Below, one piece after another: positions 1 through 5,384 of a stretch of 5,384 nt of DNA (position 1 is its first letter; each line of letters opens with the position of its first letter). A program made the translations under genes and the position numbers. The notes under the pieces were generated by a model. It ran no database searches. It saw only the letters and a list, made by a program, of their open reading frames with translations, and was not told the origin of the DNA. Where the stretch lies: NCBI GenBank assembly GCA_021731425.1, contig JAKFXJ010000206.1, forward strand, positions 1 through 5,384, in the 5' to 3' direction. The DNA is from Limnohabitans sp. GTDB taxonomy: Bacteria > Pseudomonadota > Gammaproteobacteria > Burkholderiales > Burkholderiaceae_C.

Positions 1-506
1 GACTGGCCAACCCCGACAGCCTCTGGGTCAAGTTGCGGGTAGACCAGGCTCGGTCAACTGAGCTGGCTGTCGGCTTGCCAGCCCAAATTGTGTTGCGCTC
101 ACGGCCACAGCAGGTTCTGGCAGGCAAAGTGGATCGGGTTGAGTTGCAGGCGGACGCTGTGACAGAAGAGCGGATTGCGCAAGTGGCGTTCGAGCAGATT
201 CCTGCGGCGCTTTCGATTGGCGAGATGGCTGAGGTCACTCTCCAGCTCCAGCCGACCGAGCAGGCGCTGGTGGTGCCGCAGGCCAGTGTACAGACCCATC
301 AGGGCCGCACAGGCGTATGGCGTCTCAAAGACAGCGCACTCGATTTTGTGCCTGTCCAATGGGGCGCCGCCAGCCTGGATGGGCGTGTGCAGGCGCTCAG
401 CGGCTTGGCATCAGGCGATACGGTGGTGGTGTACAGCGAAAAACCGCTGTCCGCAGGGGCGCGCTTCAAGGTGGTCGATACGCTCGTGAAAAAGGCCAAA
501 CCATGA
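1..506 (+). CDS. Periplasmic adaptor (HlyD/RND-type membrane fusion protein) of an ABC exporter, C-terminal part
   Basis: The reading frame is open from base 3 to the TGA at 504-506 and gives 167 residues; the start lies outside the window. The visible part matches the C-terminal half of efflux adaptors. It begins in the beta-barrel domain (LWVKLRVDQ, then a GLPAQIVL strand and a GKVDRVE segment). It continues into the membrane-proximal domain, with the typical LVVPQASV strand near 267-290, then GVWRLKD, PVQWG, a GRVQALSGLASGDTVVV stretch and a closing GARFKVVD. Such adaptors bridge an inner-membrane transporter and an outer-membrane channel across the periplasm. The missing N-terminus would carry the membrane anchor or lipoprotein signal, the hairpin and the lipoyl domains. 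The TGA overlaps the ATG of the permease gene, so this adaptor serves the ABC permease/ATPase pair that follows and not an RND pump. The TTG at base 33 is an internal codon, not a start. Family assignment is firm; substrate is unknown. Confidence 0.88.
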   Translation, partial: LANPDSLWVKLRVDQARSTELAVGLPAQIVLRSRPQQVLAGKVDRVELQADAVTEERIAQVAFEQIPAALSIGEMAEVTLQLQPTEQALVVPQASVQTHQGRTGVWRLKDSALDFVPVQWGAASLDGRVQALSGLASGDTVVVYSEKPLSAGARFKVVDTLVKKAKP

Positions 507-1705
507 TCAGCCTGGCGGCGCGCGACATTCAGCACAGTTGGGCTAAGTTCGTGCTCACCGGGCTGGGGCTGGGTTTGCTCATTGGTGTGACGCTGACCAT
601 GGCCGGTGTGTTTCGCGGCATGGTGGACGATGCGCAGGCTTTGCTGAACAACAGCGGCGCCGACTTGTGGGTGGTCCAAAAGGACACGCAGGGGCCGTAT
701 GCCGAAGCTTCCAGCCTCAAAGACGATGTGGTGCGCAGCATTGCGGGTATGCCCGGTGTTGCTATGGCAGCCAACATCACTTACTTCACCATGCAGATCA
801 AAGCCGTGGGAGGCAAGGAGGCCCGAGCCATGGTGGTCGGCATTGAACCCGGTGCTGCTGGGTTGCCCGGGCAACCTGGCCATTTGCTGGCAGGTCGGCA
901 CCTCACTCGCAGCCACTACGAAGCAGTGGCAGACATCAAGACAGGGCTGTCGCTGGGCGACAAGGTCGAGATCCGGCGTCACACCTACGAAGTGGTGGGC
1001 TTGACGCGCCGCATGGTGTCCTCCGGTGGAGACCCGATGGTGTTCATTCCGCTCAAGGACGCTCAGGAAGCGCAATTCATCAAGGACAACGACGCCATCG
1101 TGAACGACCGGTCGCGCACAGCGGCCAACCCCGCGTTCAATCGGCCTGCGGTACCAGGTCTGCTCGATGCCGTGCAAAACCTGCAAACCAGCAGTCGCAA
1201 CGTCAATGCGGTGCTGGTGCGCGTGACCGAGGGCTGGTCAGCTGCGCAGGTAGCCGAACCGATCCGGCGCTGGAAGCATCTGACTGTCTTCACCCGCGAG
1301 GACATGGAAGACATCCTGGTCGACAAACTGATTGCAACCTCGGCGAAGCAGATCGGCATGTTTCTGGCCATCCTGGCCGTGGTCAGTGCAGCGATTGTGG
1401 CCTTCATCATCTACACCATGACGTTAGGCAAGATTCGCGAAATTGCCGTTCTCAAGTTGATCGGCACCCGCAACCTGACCATTGCGTCCATGATCCTGCA
1501 ACAGGCCCTGGGCCTCGGTGTGATCGGCTTTGTGGTGGGCAAAGTGGCCGCTACCCTTTGGGCACCAGTCTTTCCAAAGTTCGTTCTTTTGCTAACGCAA
1601 GATGCCGTGTTGGGCTTTATCGCCACCATGCTCATTTGCACTCTGGCAAGTACCCTGGCCATCCGGATTGCCCTGCGCGTCGATCCTGCACAGGCCATCA
1701 GTTGA
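503..1705 (+). CDS. ABC exporter permease, FtsX/MacB/DevC type
   Basis: This 400-residue inner-membrane protein has the FtsX-family layout. One N-terminal helix (about residues 16-37) is followed by a large periplasmic domain (about 38-283, the MacB-like periplasmic core position). Three C-terminal helices follow, at about 284-306, 330-353 and 368-389. Just after helix 2 lies the cytoplasmic coupling segment KIREIAVLKLIGTRN (310-324), typical of the family, and the protein ends with the usual RVDPAQAIS. Length and four-helix topology fit DevC-like permeases better than full MacB, which has a fused ATPase. The ATG at 503 was chosen because it overlaps the adaptor stop (ATGA), has AAAGG at 491-495 seven bases upstream, and begins directly ahead of helix 1; the frame is open further upstream but only inside the adaptor gene. 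Together with its ATPase it probably works by mechanotransmission, driving the periplasmic adaptor and an outer-membrane channel. The substrate cannot be inferred. Confidence 0.9.
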   Translation: MISLAARDIQHSWAKFVLTGLGLGLLIGVTLTMAGVFRGMVDDAQALLNNSGADLWVVQKDTQGPYAEASSLKDDVVRSIAGMPGVAMAANITYFTMQIKAVGGKEARAMVVGIEPGAAGLPGQPGHLLAGRHLTRSHYEAVADIKTGLSLGDKVEIRRHTYEVVGLTRRMVSSGGDPMVFIPLKDAQEAQFIKDNDAIVNDRSRTAANPAFNRPAVPGLLDAVQNLQTSSRNVNAVLVRVTEGWSAAQVAEPIRRWKHLTVFTREDMEDILVDKLIATSAKQIGMFLAILAVVSAAIVAFIIYTMTLGKIREIAVLKLIGTRNLTIASMILQQALGLGVIGFVVGKVAATLWAPVFPKFVLLLTQDAVLGFIATMLICTLASTLAIRIALRVDPAQAIS

Positions 1706-1707
1706 GG
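1704..1707 (+). promoter_or_regulatory. Ribosome binding site of the ATPase gene, overlapping the permease stop codon
   Basis: GAGG shares two bases with the permease stop TGA (1703-1705) and stands eight bases before the ATG at 1716. Ribosomes ending the permease therefore finish on the binding site of the next gene, which suggests coupled, balanced synthesis. It supports the ATG at 1716 over the upstream in-frame codons. Confidence 0.6.
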
Positions 1708-1715
1708 CGCGCCCC

Positions 1716-2432
1716 ATGAACAGCACACCAGGCGGTATCCGCATCGAAAACCTGCGCAAGGTCTATGGCCATGGCGACACTGCCGTGGAAGCGCTCAAGA
1801 ACGTCAACATGCAGGTCGCGCCGGGCGAGGTGGTGGGCTTGGTGGGGCCATCGGGCTCGGGCAAGAGTACCTTGCTCAAATGTCTCGGTGCGATCATTGA
1901 GCCCACGTCCGGGCGCATGACGCTAGGCGATGAAGTCATCTACGACAATGGCTGGAAGACGCCCGATCTGCGCGCCCTGCGCCGCGACCGGATCGGATTT
2001 GTGTTTCAAGCGCCCTATCTGATTCCGTTTCTGGACGTGACTGACAACGTGGCCCTGCTACCCATGCTGGCAGGTGTGCCCAATGCAAATGCGCGGCAGC
2101 GCGCACTGGAATTGCTCGATGCCCTGGACGTGGCGCACCGCGCCCAGGCCGAGCCTGCACAACTCTCAGGCGGCGAGCAGCAACGGGTGTCGATTGCCCG
2201 TGCACTGGCCAACAAGCCACCGGTGATCCTGGCCGACGAACCTACGGCCCCGCTGGACAGCGAACGTGCACTGGGCGTGATGCGCATCCTTAACAATATG
2301 GCACGGCAGGCGCAGACGGCCATCATCGTCGTGACCCACGATGAGAAGATCATTCCGACTTTCAAGCGGATTTATCACATTCGTGATGGTCAAACGATAG
2401 AGGAGCAAGGTGAGGGAAGAGCACTGGATTAA
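1716..2432 (+). CDS. ABC exporter ATP-binding protein, LolD/MacB/DevA type
   Basis: This is a complete 238-residue nucleotide-binding subunit. It shows Walker A GPSGSGKST at 44-52, the Q-loop Gln98 in FVFQAPYL, the signature LSGGEQQ at 150-156, Walker B VILADEP at 170-176 with Asp174 and catalytic Glu175, the D-loop around 178-182, and the switch His208 in VVTHD. The stretch after the Q-loop (LIPFLDVTDNV) is of the kind found in the DevA/LolD/MacB branch of exporters and lipoprotein movers. The D-loop reads APLD, where a small residue is more usual than the Pro; all catalytic residues are intact, so the enzyme should be active. It hydrolyses ATP in the cytoplasm as a dimer bound to the permease encoded 10 bp upstream. 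The start at 1716 gives the normal family N-terminus (IRIENLRKVYG from residue 8) and has a GAGG site. The stop TAA is followed by the 174-bp gap, so this looks like the last gene of the export operon. Confidence 0.93.
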   Translation: MNSTPGGIRIENLRKVYGHGDTAVEALKNVNMQVAPGEVVGLVGPSGSGKSTLLKCLGAIIEPTSGRMTLGDEVIYDNGWKTPDLRALRRDRIGFVFQAPYLIPFLDVTDNVALLPMLAGVPNANARQRALELLDALDVAHRAQAEPAQLSGGEQQRVSIARALANKPPVILADEPTAPLDSERALGVMRILNNMARQAQTAIIVVTHDEKIIPTFKRIYHIRDGQTIEEQGEGRALD

Positions 2433-2448
2433 GTTCGAAATCTCAATT

Positions 2449-2481
2449 GTTGACGCCCCCTTGATGACAATGGGCGACAGT
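2449..2481 (+). repeat. GC-rich inverted repeat after the ATPase gene, possible weak transcript end
   Basis: CGCCC (2454-2458) pairs with GGGCG (2472-2476). After one A-A mismatch the stem extends by G-C and T-A, then two wobble pairs. The 13-base loop contains a further TTG/CAA pairing. It starts 16 bases past the ATPase stop, where a terminator would be expected, but no run of T follows, so it is not a standard intrinsic terminator. It could protect the 3' end of the transcript, or be chance. Confidence 0.3.
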
Positions 2482-2525
2482 TACCCAATGCGTTGAACAT
2501 GAGGTTTGCCAGGCACTCAAAAGCG

Positions 2526-2552
2526 CTTGGTGTCAGGTGTCGGTCATAAAAT
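2526..2552 (+). promoter_or_regulatory. Candidate sigma-70 type promoter for the nsrR-narXL operon
   Basis: TAAAAT at 2547-2552 resembles a -10 box (TATAAT). The only -35-like match upstream is CTTGGT at 2526-2531, with a short 15-base spacer, so the -35 is poor and the promoter may need an activator. If the -10 is right, transcription begins near 2558-2560, inside the proposed NsrR operator, which is a usual position for repression. The call rests mainly on the -10 match and its place relative to the operator. Confidence 0.3.
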
Positions 2553-2570
2553 GCATTCAAAGAGAATATT
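2548..2570 (+). promoter_or_regulatory. Probable NsrR operator (autoregulation)
   Basis: The left half AAAATGCATTC (2548-2558) agrees at 9 of 11 positions with the NsrR half-site AAGATGCATTT. After a single base (2559), the right half AAGAGAATATT (2560-2570) agrees at 7 of 11 with AAATGCATCTT. The 11-1-11 layout is that known for NsrR. The site lies 36 bases upstream of the nsrR-like start codon and overlaps a -10-like box. A NO-sensitive repressor controlling its own operon is the simplest reading. The consensus was recalled, not searched. Confidence 0.55.
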
Positions 2571-2587
2571 TGAGGCATCCTCCTCAA
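2570..2587 (+). repeat. Short perfect inverted repeat in the nsrR leader
   Basis: TTGAGG (2570-2575) and CCTCAA (2582-2587) form a perfect six-base stem with a six-base loop. It sits between the proposed operator and the AGGA ribosome binding site (2593-2596). It could fold at the 5' end of the mRNA; it does not cover the ribosome binding site. A second, overlapping inverted repeat (2551-2561 with 2569-2578) uses the same left arm. Confidence 0.35.
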
Positions 2588-2606
2588 GAACTAGGACTTC
2601 AGAACG

Positions 2607-3092
2607 ATGCGACTGACCCACTGGACCGACTACAGTTTGCGTGTGCTGATGTATTGCGCGCAATGCGAGGCGCAACAAAGCGTGGCGACCATCCAAGCGA
2701 TTGCAGACCAACATGGCATTTCCAAGAGTCACCTGACCAAAATTGTCATGACGCTGGCCGCCGATGGCTACCTGCAAACCAGTCGGGGACGGGGCGGTGG
2801 CATTTGCCTGGGGCGGCCTGCTGCGCAGATTGTGCTGGGCGAGGTGGTGCGCAAGACCGAAACGGATTTTCAGATGGTTGAATGTTTTGGTGAAGGCCAA
2901 AGCCACTGTGCCTTGCTGCCAGCCTGCCACTTGAAAAACGTGTTGGCGCAAGCTCTGGAAGCTTTTTTTGCAACCCTAGATGGGATCACCCTGGCCGATT
3001 TGATGGACACCACACAAGCCCGAATGGCGACGCTGCAAACCCTGGCCTTCAAGCCCCAGGCGGCCAGGTCACGCAAGGTCGTCATGACATGA
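2607..3092 (+). CDS. nsrR: Rrf2-family regulator, NsrR-type nitric-oxide-sensing repressor
   Basis: This 161-residue DNA-binding protein has the Rrf2 winged helix-turn-helix: opening MRLTHWTDYSLRVLMY, recognition region HGISKSHLTKIV (36-47), and wing RGRGGGICLGRP (60-71). It then has the NsrR hallmark VECFGEGQSHCALLPACHLK, with Cys93, Cys101 and Cys107, followed by the LDGITLADL segment shared with enterobacterial NsrR. In NsrR these cysteines hold an iron-sulfur cluster whose reaction with NO releases DNA. Asp8, the non-cysteine ligand known from Streptomyces NsrR, is present. The first Cys gap (seven residues) is longer than in E. coli (four), and three extra cysteines occur (17, 20, 67). 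The C-terminus is about 20 residues longer than in E. coli. The ATG at 2607 has AGGA ten bases upstream and gives the family N-terminus exactly. The stop overlaps the narX start. IscR is less likely because of the cysteine region and the NsrR-like operator upstream. Confidence 0.85.
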   Translation: MRLTHWTDYSLRVLMYCAQCEAQQSVATIQAIADQHGISKSHLTKIVMTLAADGYLQTSRGRGGGICLGRPAAQIVLGEVVRKTETDFQMVECFGEGQSHCALLPACHLKNVLAQALEAFFATLDGITLADLMDTTQARMATLQTLAFKPQAARSRKVVMT

Positions 3093-4999
3093 AGCACACA
3101 GCGTCCCTGTCGGCCAAACTAGTGCGCATTGGTGCCGGTTTGCTGGTGGTTGCCCTGATCTCGATTGGCCTGACCTTGTGGGTGACCTGGAAGCTCAGTG
3201 GCGGTGCGGCCGCCCTGAACGAGGCGGGGCGCATGCGCATGCAAACCTGGCGACTGACCAGCGAAGTGCAGGCGCAGTTGCCAGCAGCACACATTGAGGC
3301 CTTGACCCGCGAATTTGACAGCAGCATGCAGTTGCTCAAAAACGGCGATGCCAGCAGGCCGCTGTTTGTGCCTTGGGATGATCACGTCAGGCTGCGATAT
3401 GGCGAGGTGGAGCGCCTGTGGCAAAACCAGAAAACCCGCTTCATGGCGCAACCGTCCATGGACCATGCCAGTCTGGTTCAGCATGCCAATACCTTTTTGA
3501 CCTCGATTGATCGGTTTGTCTTGTCCATCGAAGGCCAGATGGCGGGCTTGACCGCGATCCTCAACCTGTTCCAGTTTGTGATGATGGCGCTGGCCATCGG
3601 CGGTGCCGTCATCATGCTCTACACGGGTTATATGTATGTGATCAACCCCTTGAGCAATCTGCGCGATGGTCTGCGCAAAATTGAGTCAGCACAGTTTGCC
3701 ACCCGGGTCGATGTGGCCTCCAACGATGAGTTTGGCCAAGTGGCTTCGGGTTTCAATCGCATGGCGGCGACCCTCCAGTCCTTGTATGGCAACCTCGAAG
3801 CTCAGGTGGCAGCCAAGACGCAACGCATCGCTGCGCAAAAAGAACGGCTGGAGGGGCTTTACGGCATGAGTGCTTTCCTGGCCCAAAGCAATGACTTGAA
3901 CGAGTTGACGCAAGGCTTTGCACAGCACGTGCGCCTGCTCATGAAGGCAGATGCGATTGTCCTGCGATGGTCGGGCGAAGACGCCAGCAAATTGCTCCTG
4001 CTGGCATCGGACGCTTTTCCGCTGGCCATGCAGGAGGAAGAAAAATGCCTGATGGCAGGGGCTTGCGCCTGCGGCCAGCCCCAGAACGATGCCCGCACGC
4101 GGGTAATCCCCATCATGAACAGCGAGGTGGCCCCCTTGCAGCACTGCGCCCGCATAGGCTATGTGGGCATGACCTCGGTGCCCGTGCGCATGCACCACAA
4201 GGTGCTGGGTGAGATCAACCTGTTCTACAAAAGCCAGGTCAGCCTGCCTGCCGAAGAGCTGGAGCTGATGGACACCCTGGCCAGCCACCTGGCCACGGCG
4301 GTGGAGGGTTTGCGTGCTGCGGCCTTGGACCGGGAGGCCGCCATCTCGGGTGAGCGTGCTTTGCTGGCCCGGGAGCTGCACGACTCGATCGCGCAGTCGT
4401 TGGCGTTTCTCAAGATTCAGGTGCAGCTGTTGCGCAACGCCATGGCCAAAAACGATGCCGACAAAACAGCACTGGCCCTGGGTGAACTTGACAGTGGCCT
4501 GAAGGAAAGCATTGCCGATGTGCGCGAGTTGCTGTTGCACTTTCGCACCCGCACCCAGGCCGATGACATTGACCGAGCGGTGCAGGAGACTCTCCAGAAA
4601 TTTCAGCACCAGACCGGTCTGCAGGTCAGTCGCAAGGTGATAGGTGAGGGTCTGCCTTTGCCGCAGGATGTTCAGATTCACGTTTTGCATGTCTTGCAGG
4701 AGGCGCTGTCCAATGTCCGCAAACACGCGGGTGCGCGTGGCGTCGAGATCGAAATCCACAAGGGCGACTCCTGGCGCTTTGTGGTGCGCGACGACGGGGC
4801 CGGTTTTGACGAAGGTGGCCAGCGCAGCGAACTGCAGGTGGGTCTGAAGATCATGCGCGAACGCGCCGACCAGATCGGTGCCTCGGTGACGGTGGACTCC
4901 GCTGTGGGCCAAGGCACCGCCGTTACCCTTAGGGTGCCTACCGCCCAATCTCCCAAAACCCAACCGAGCGGGGAGATGTCCCCCACTTTGTACGCATGA
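3089..4999 (+). CDS. narX: Nitrate/nitrite sensor histidine kinase NarX
   Basis: This 636-residue inner-membrane kinase is complete. Helix 1 (about 12-34) leads into a periplasmic sensor whose P-box LNEAGRMRMQTWRL (43-56) matches the nitrate-binding helix of NarX; Arg50 aligns with the nitrate-binding Arg. A second element IDRFV (140-144) matches the P'-box. Helix 2 (about 160-180) is followed by a HAMP domain (about 181-235, with DEFG at 213-216), a signalling coiled coil (about 235-260), and a GAF-like central module with four cysteines (320, 326, 328, 353). The HisKA_3 H-box is ARELHDSIAQSLAFLK with phosphoacceptor His431. The ATPase has its N-box at LQEALSNVRKHA (Asn542), DDGAGF at 568-573, and a late GQGT turn. 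It autophosphorylates and passes phosphate to the NarL encoded next. It is slightly longer than E. coli NarX (598). The start overlaps the nsrR stop (ATGA), with AAGG at 3075-3078. NarQ is an alternative name, but the H-box and the adjacent narL favour NarX. Confidence 0.92.
   Translation: MKHTASLSAKLVRIGAGLLVVALISIGLTLWVTWKLSGGAAALNEAGRMRMQTWRLTSEVQAQLPAAHIEALTREFDSSMQLLKNGDASRPLFVPWDDHVRLRYGEVERLWQNQKTRFMAQPSMDHASLVQHANTFLTSIDRFVLSIEGQMAGLTAILNLFQFVMMALAIGGAVIMLYTGYMYVINPLSNLRDGLRKIESAQFATRVDVASNDEFGQVASGFNRMAATLQSLYGNLEAQVAAKTQRIAAQKERLEGLYGMSAFLAQSNDLNELTQGFAQHVRLLMKADAIVLRWSGEDASKLLLLASDAFPLAMQEEEKCLMAGACACGQPQNDARTRVIPIMNSEVAPLQHCARIGYVGMTSVPVRMHHKVLGEINLFYKSQVSLPAEELELMDTLASHLATAVEGLRAAALDREAAISGERALLARELHDSIAQSLAFLKIQVQLLRNAMAKNDADKTALALGELDSGLKESIADVRELLLHFRTRTQADDIDRAVQETLQKFQHQTGLQVSRKVIGEGLPLPQDVQIHVLHVLQEALSNVRKHAGARGVEIEIHKGDSWRFVVRDDGAGFDEGGQRSELQVGLKIMRERADQIGASVTVDSAVGQGTAVTLRVPTAQSPKTQPSGEMSPTLYA
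4970..4983 (+). repeat. Small hairpin at the end of narX, ahead of the narL start
   Basis: GGGGA (4970-4974) and TCCCC (4979-4983) form a perfect five-base stem with a GATG loop, ending 12 bases before the narL ATG. The left arm contains the only purine-rich stretch near the start, so the fold could hide a weak ribosome binding site until ribosomes translating narX open it. It is short and inside coding sequence, so chance is possible. Confidence 0.3.
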
Positions 5000-5384
5000 C
5001 CGAACCGATTGCACTTCTTGTGGTCGACGACCACACCTTGTTTCGCCGTGGCCTCATTGCCTTGCTCTCGCAAGACGAGCGTTTTCGGGTGGTAGGCGAG
5101 GCTGGTGATGTGGGCGAAGCCCTGCGCGTACTGGCCAAAATCCAGCCAGACCTGCTCTTGCTGGACAACCATTTGCCGGGCGTGAAAGGGGTGGATGCCA
5201 TCGGGGCGCTCAAGCAAGCCTCGCCCGATTTGCACATCCTGATGCTCACCGTGAGCGAAGATGAGGACGACCTGTCCAAAGCCCTGCAAAACGGGGCCGA
5301 CGGGTATTTGCTGAAAACCGCGGAGTCAGACCAGCTGTGTGAAGCCCTGGTCAAAGTGCATGAGGGGCATTCGGTCATCAGCCC
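4996..5384 (+). CDS. narL: Nitrate/nitrite response regulator NarL, receiver domain (cut by window end)
   Basis: The frame opens at ATG 4996, overlapping the narX stop by four bases, and runs off the right edge after 129 codons. The visible part is a whole receiver domain of the NarL/FixJ type. The acidic pocket is Asp11-Asp12 in LLVVDDH, the phosphoacceptor is Asp57 in LLLLDNHLPG, and the conserved Thr85 (MLTVS) and Lys107 (GYLLKT) follow. The phrases VVGEA, EDEDD and NGADGYLLK closely follow E. coli NarL. The C-terminal LuxR-type DNA-binding domain would lie beyond the window. No good ribosome binding site stands directly ahead of the ATG, so translation probably depends on ribosomes finishing narX. 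Phosphorylated NarL is expected to switch nitrate-respiration or denitrification genes. NarP is hard to exclude from the receiver domain alone, but the partner kinase is NarX-like. Confidence 0.9.
   Translation, partial: MTEPIALLVVDDHTLFRRGLIALLSQDERFRVVGEAGDVGEALRVLAKIQPDLLLLDNHLPGVKGVDAIGALKQASPDLHILMLTVSEDEDDLSKALQNGADGYLLKTAESDQLCEALVKVHEGHSVIS

Noticed and set aside
317..502. Upstream in-frame extension of the permease to base 317
   Set aside because: It lies wholly inside the adaptor coding region, encodes an Arg-rich non-family sequence, and the ATG at 503 has a binding site and the ATGA overlap.
299..1186. Open frame of 295 codons on the - strand opposite the adaptor and permease genes
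   Set aside because: It shows no domain, is His-rich, and spans the boundary of two well-supported + strand genes; it is a mirror of their codon use.
1706..1713. Palindrome GGCGCGCC between the permease and ATPase genes
   Set aside because: An eight-base GC palindrome is expected by chance in GC-rich DNA and it overlaps the stop/ribosome binding site; no sign of cloning or a regulator site.
1602..1715. Upstream in-frame extension of the ATPase
   Set aside because: It overlaps the permease C-terminus in another frame; the ATG at 1716 gives the normal ABC N-terminus with a GAGG site.
2529..2541. Direct repeat GGTGTC-A-GGTGTC upstream of nsrR
   Set aside because: It is only six bases, has no matching known regulator motif, and no further copies are present.
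2537..2881. Open frame of 114 codons on the + strand beginning before nsrR
   Set aside because: It overlaps nsrR in another frame, runs through the operator and leader, and has no recognisable domain or binding site.
3231..3242. Perfect palindrome GCATGCGCATGC in narX
   Set aside because: It encodes the conserved RMRMQ part of the P-box, so protein constraint explains it.
3218..3256. Extra Arg48 in the NarX P-box (GRMRMQ where E. coli NarX has GSLRMQ) as a possible novelty
   Set aside because: An Arg right after the Gly is common in the wider PilJ/NIT sensor family (GRQRM-type), and the nitrate-binding Arg equivalent is kept.
3686..5014. Long open frame (442 codons) on the - strand opposite narX
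   Set aside because: The + strand protein is an intact NarX with all motifs. The opposite frame is His/Gln/Val rich, shows no recognisable domain, and is explained by codon bias leaving few stops in that frame.

Overview
The window reads as a chromosomal segment from a Gram-negative, GC-rich proteobacterium, most probably a betaproteobacterium of the Burkholderiales (Comamonadaceae-like). This is inferred from the protein families, the dense operon packing and G/C-ending codon use, not from a database search. All six genes lie on the + strand. No tRNA, rRNA, CRISPR array, insertion sequence or phage gene is visible.

Bases 1-2432 hold a tripartite ABC export system. It consists of the C-terminal part of a periplasmic adaptor (membrane fusion protein, cut by the left edge), a four-helix FtsX/MacB/DevC-type permease, and a LolD/MacB/DevA-type ATPase. 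The adaptor stop overlaps the permease start (ATGA) and the ATPase follows 10 bp after the permease, so the three are almost certainly one operon. Sizes and layout resemble DevBCA or MacAB-like exporters working with a TolC-type outer-membrane channel. The substrate cannot be read from the sequence.

Bases 2433-2606 form the only real intergenic region (174 bp). It holds a GC hairpin without a T-tract, a degenerate FNR/Dnr-like half-site, a weak promoter candidate, a good NsrR-type operator (11-1-11 layout) and overlapping inverted repeats just ahead of the next ribosome binding site.

Bases 2607-5384 hold a nitrogen-oxide sensing cassette. It contains an Rrf2-family regulator with the NsrR cysteine triad and the Asp8 ligand position (nitric oxide sensing), a complete NarX-type nitrate/nitrite sensor histidine kinase, and the receiver domain of its NarL response regulator (cut by the right edge). 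Both junctions are ATGA overlaps, so the three are probably translationally coupled. The likely logic is that NsrR represses its own operon, including narXL, until NO appears, while NarX-NarL report nitrate or nitrite. This would link two sensing systems for denitrification or nitrate respiration in one transcript. The families are known; the co-transcription of nsrR with narXL and the adjacency of an unassigned exporter are the most interesting points.
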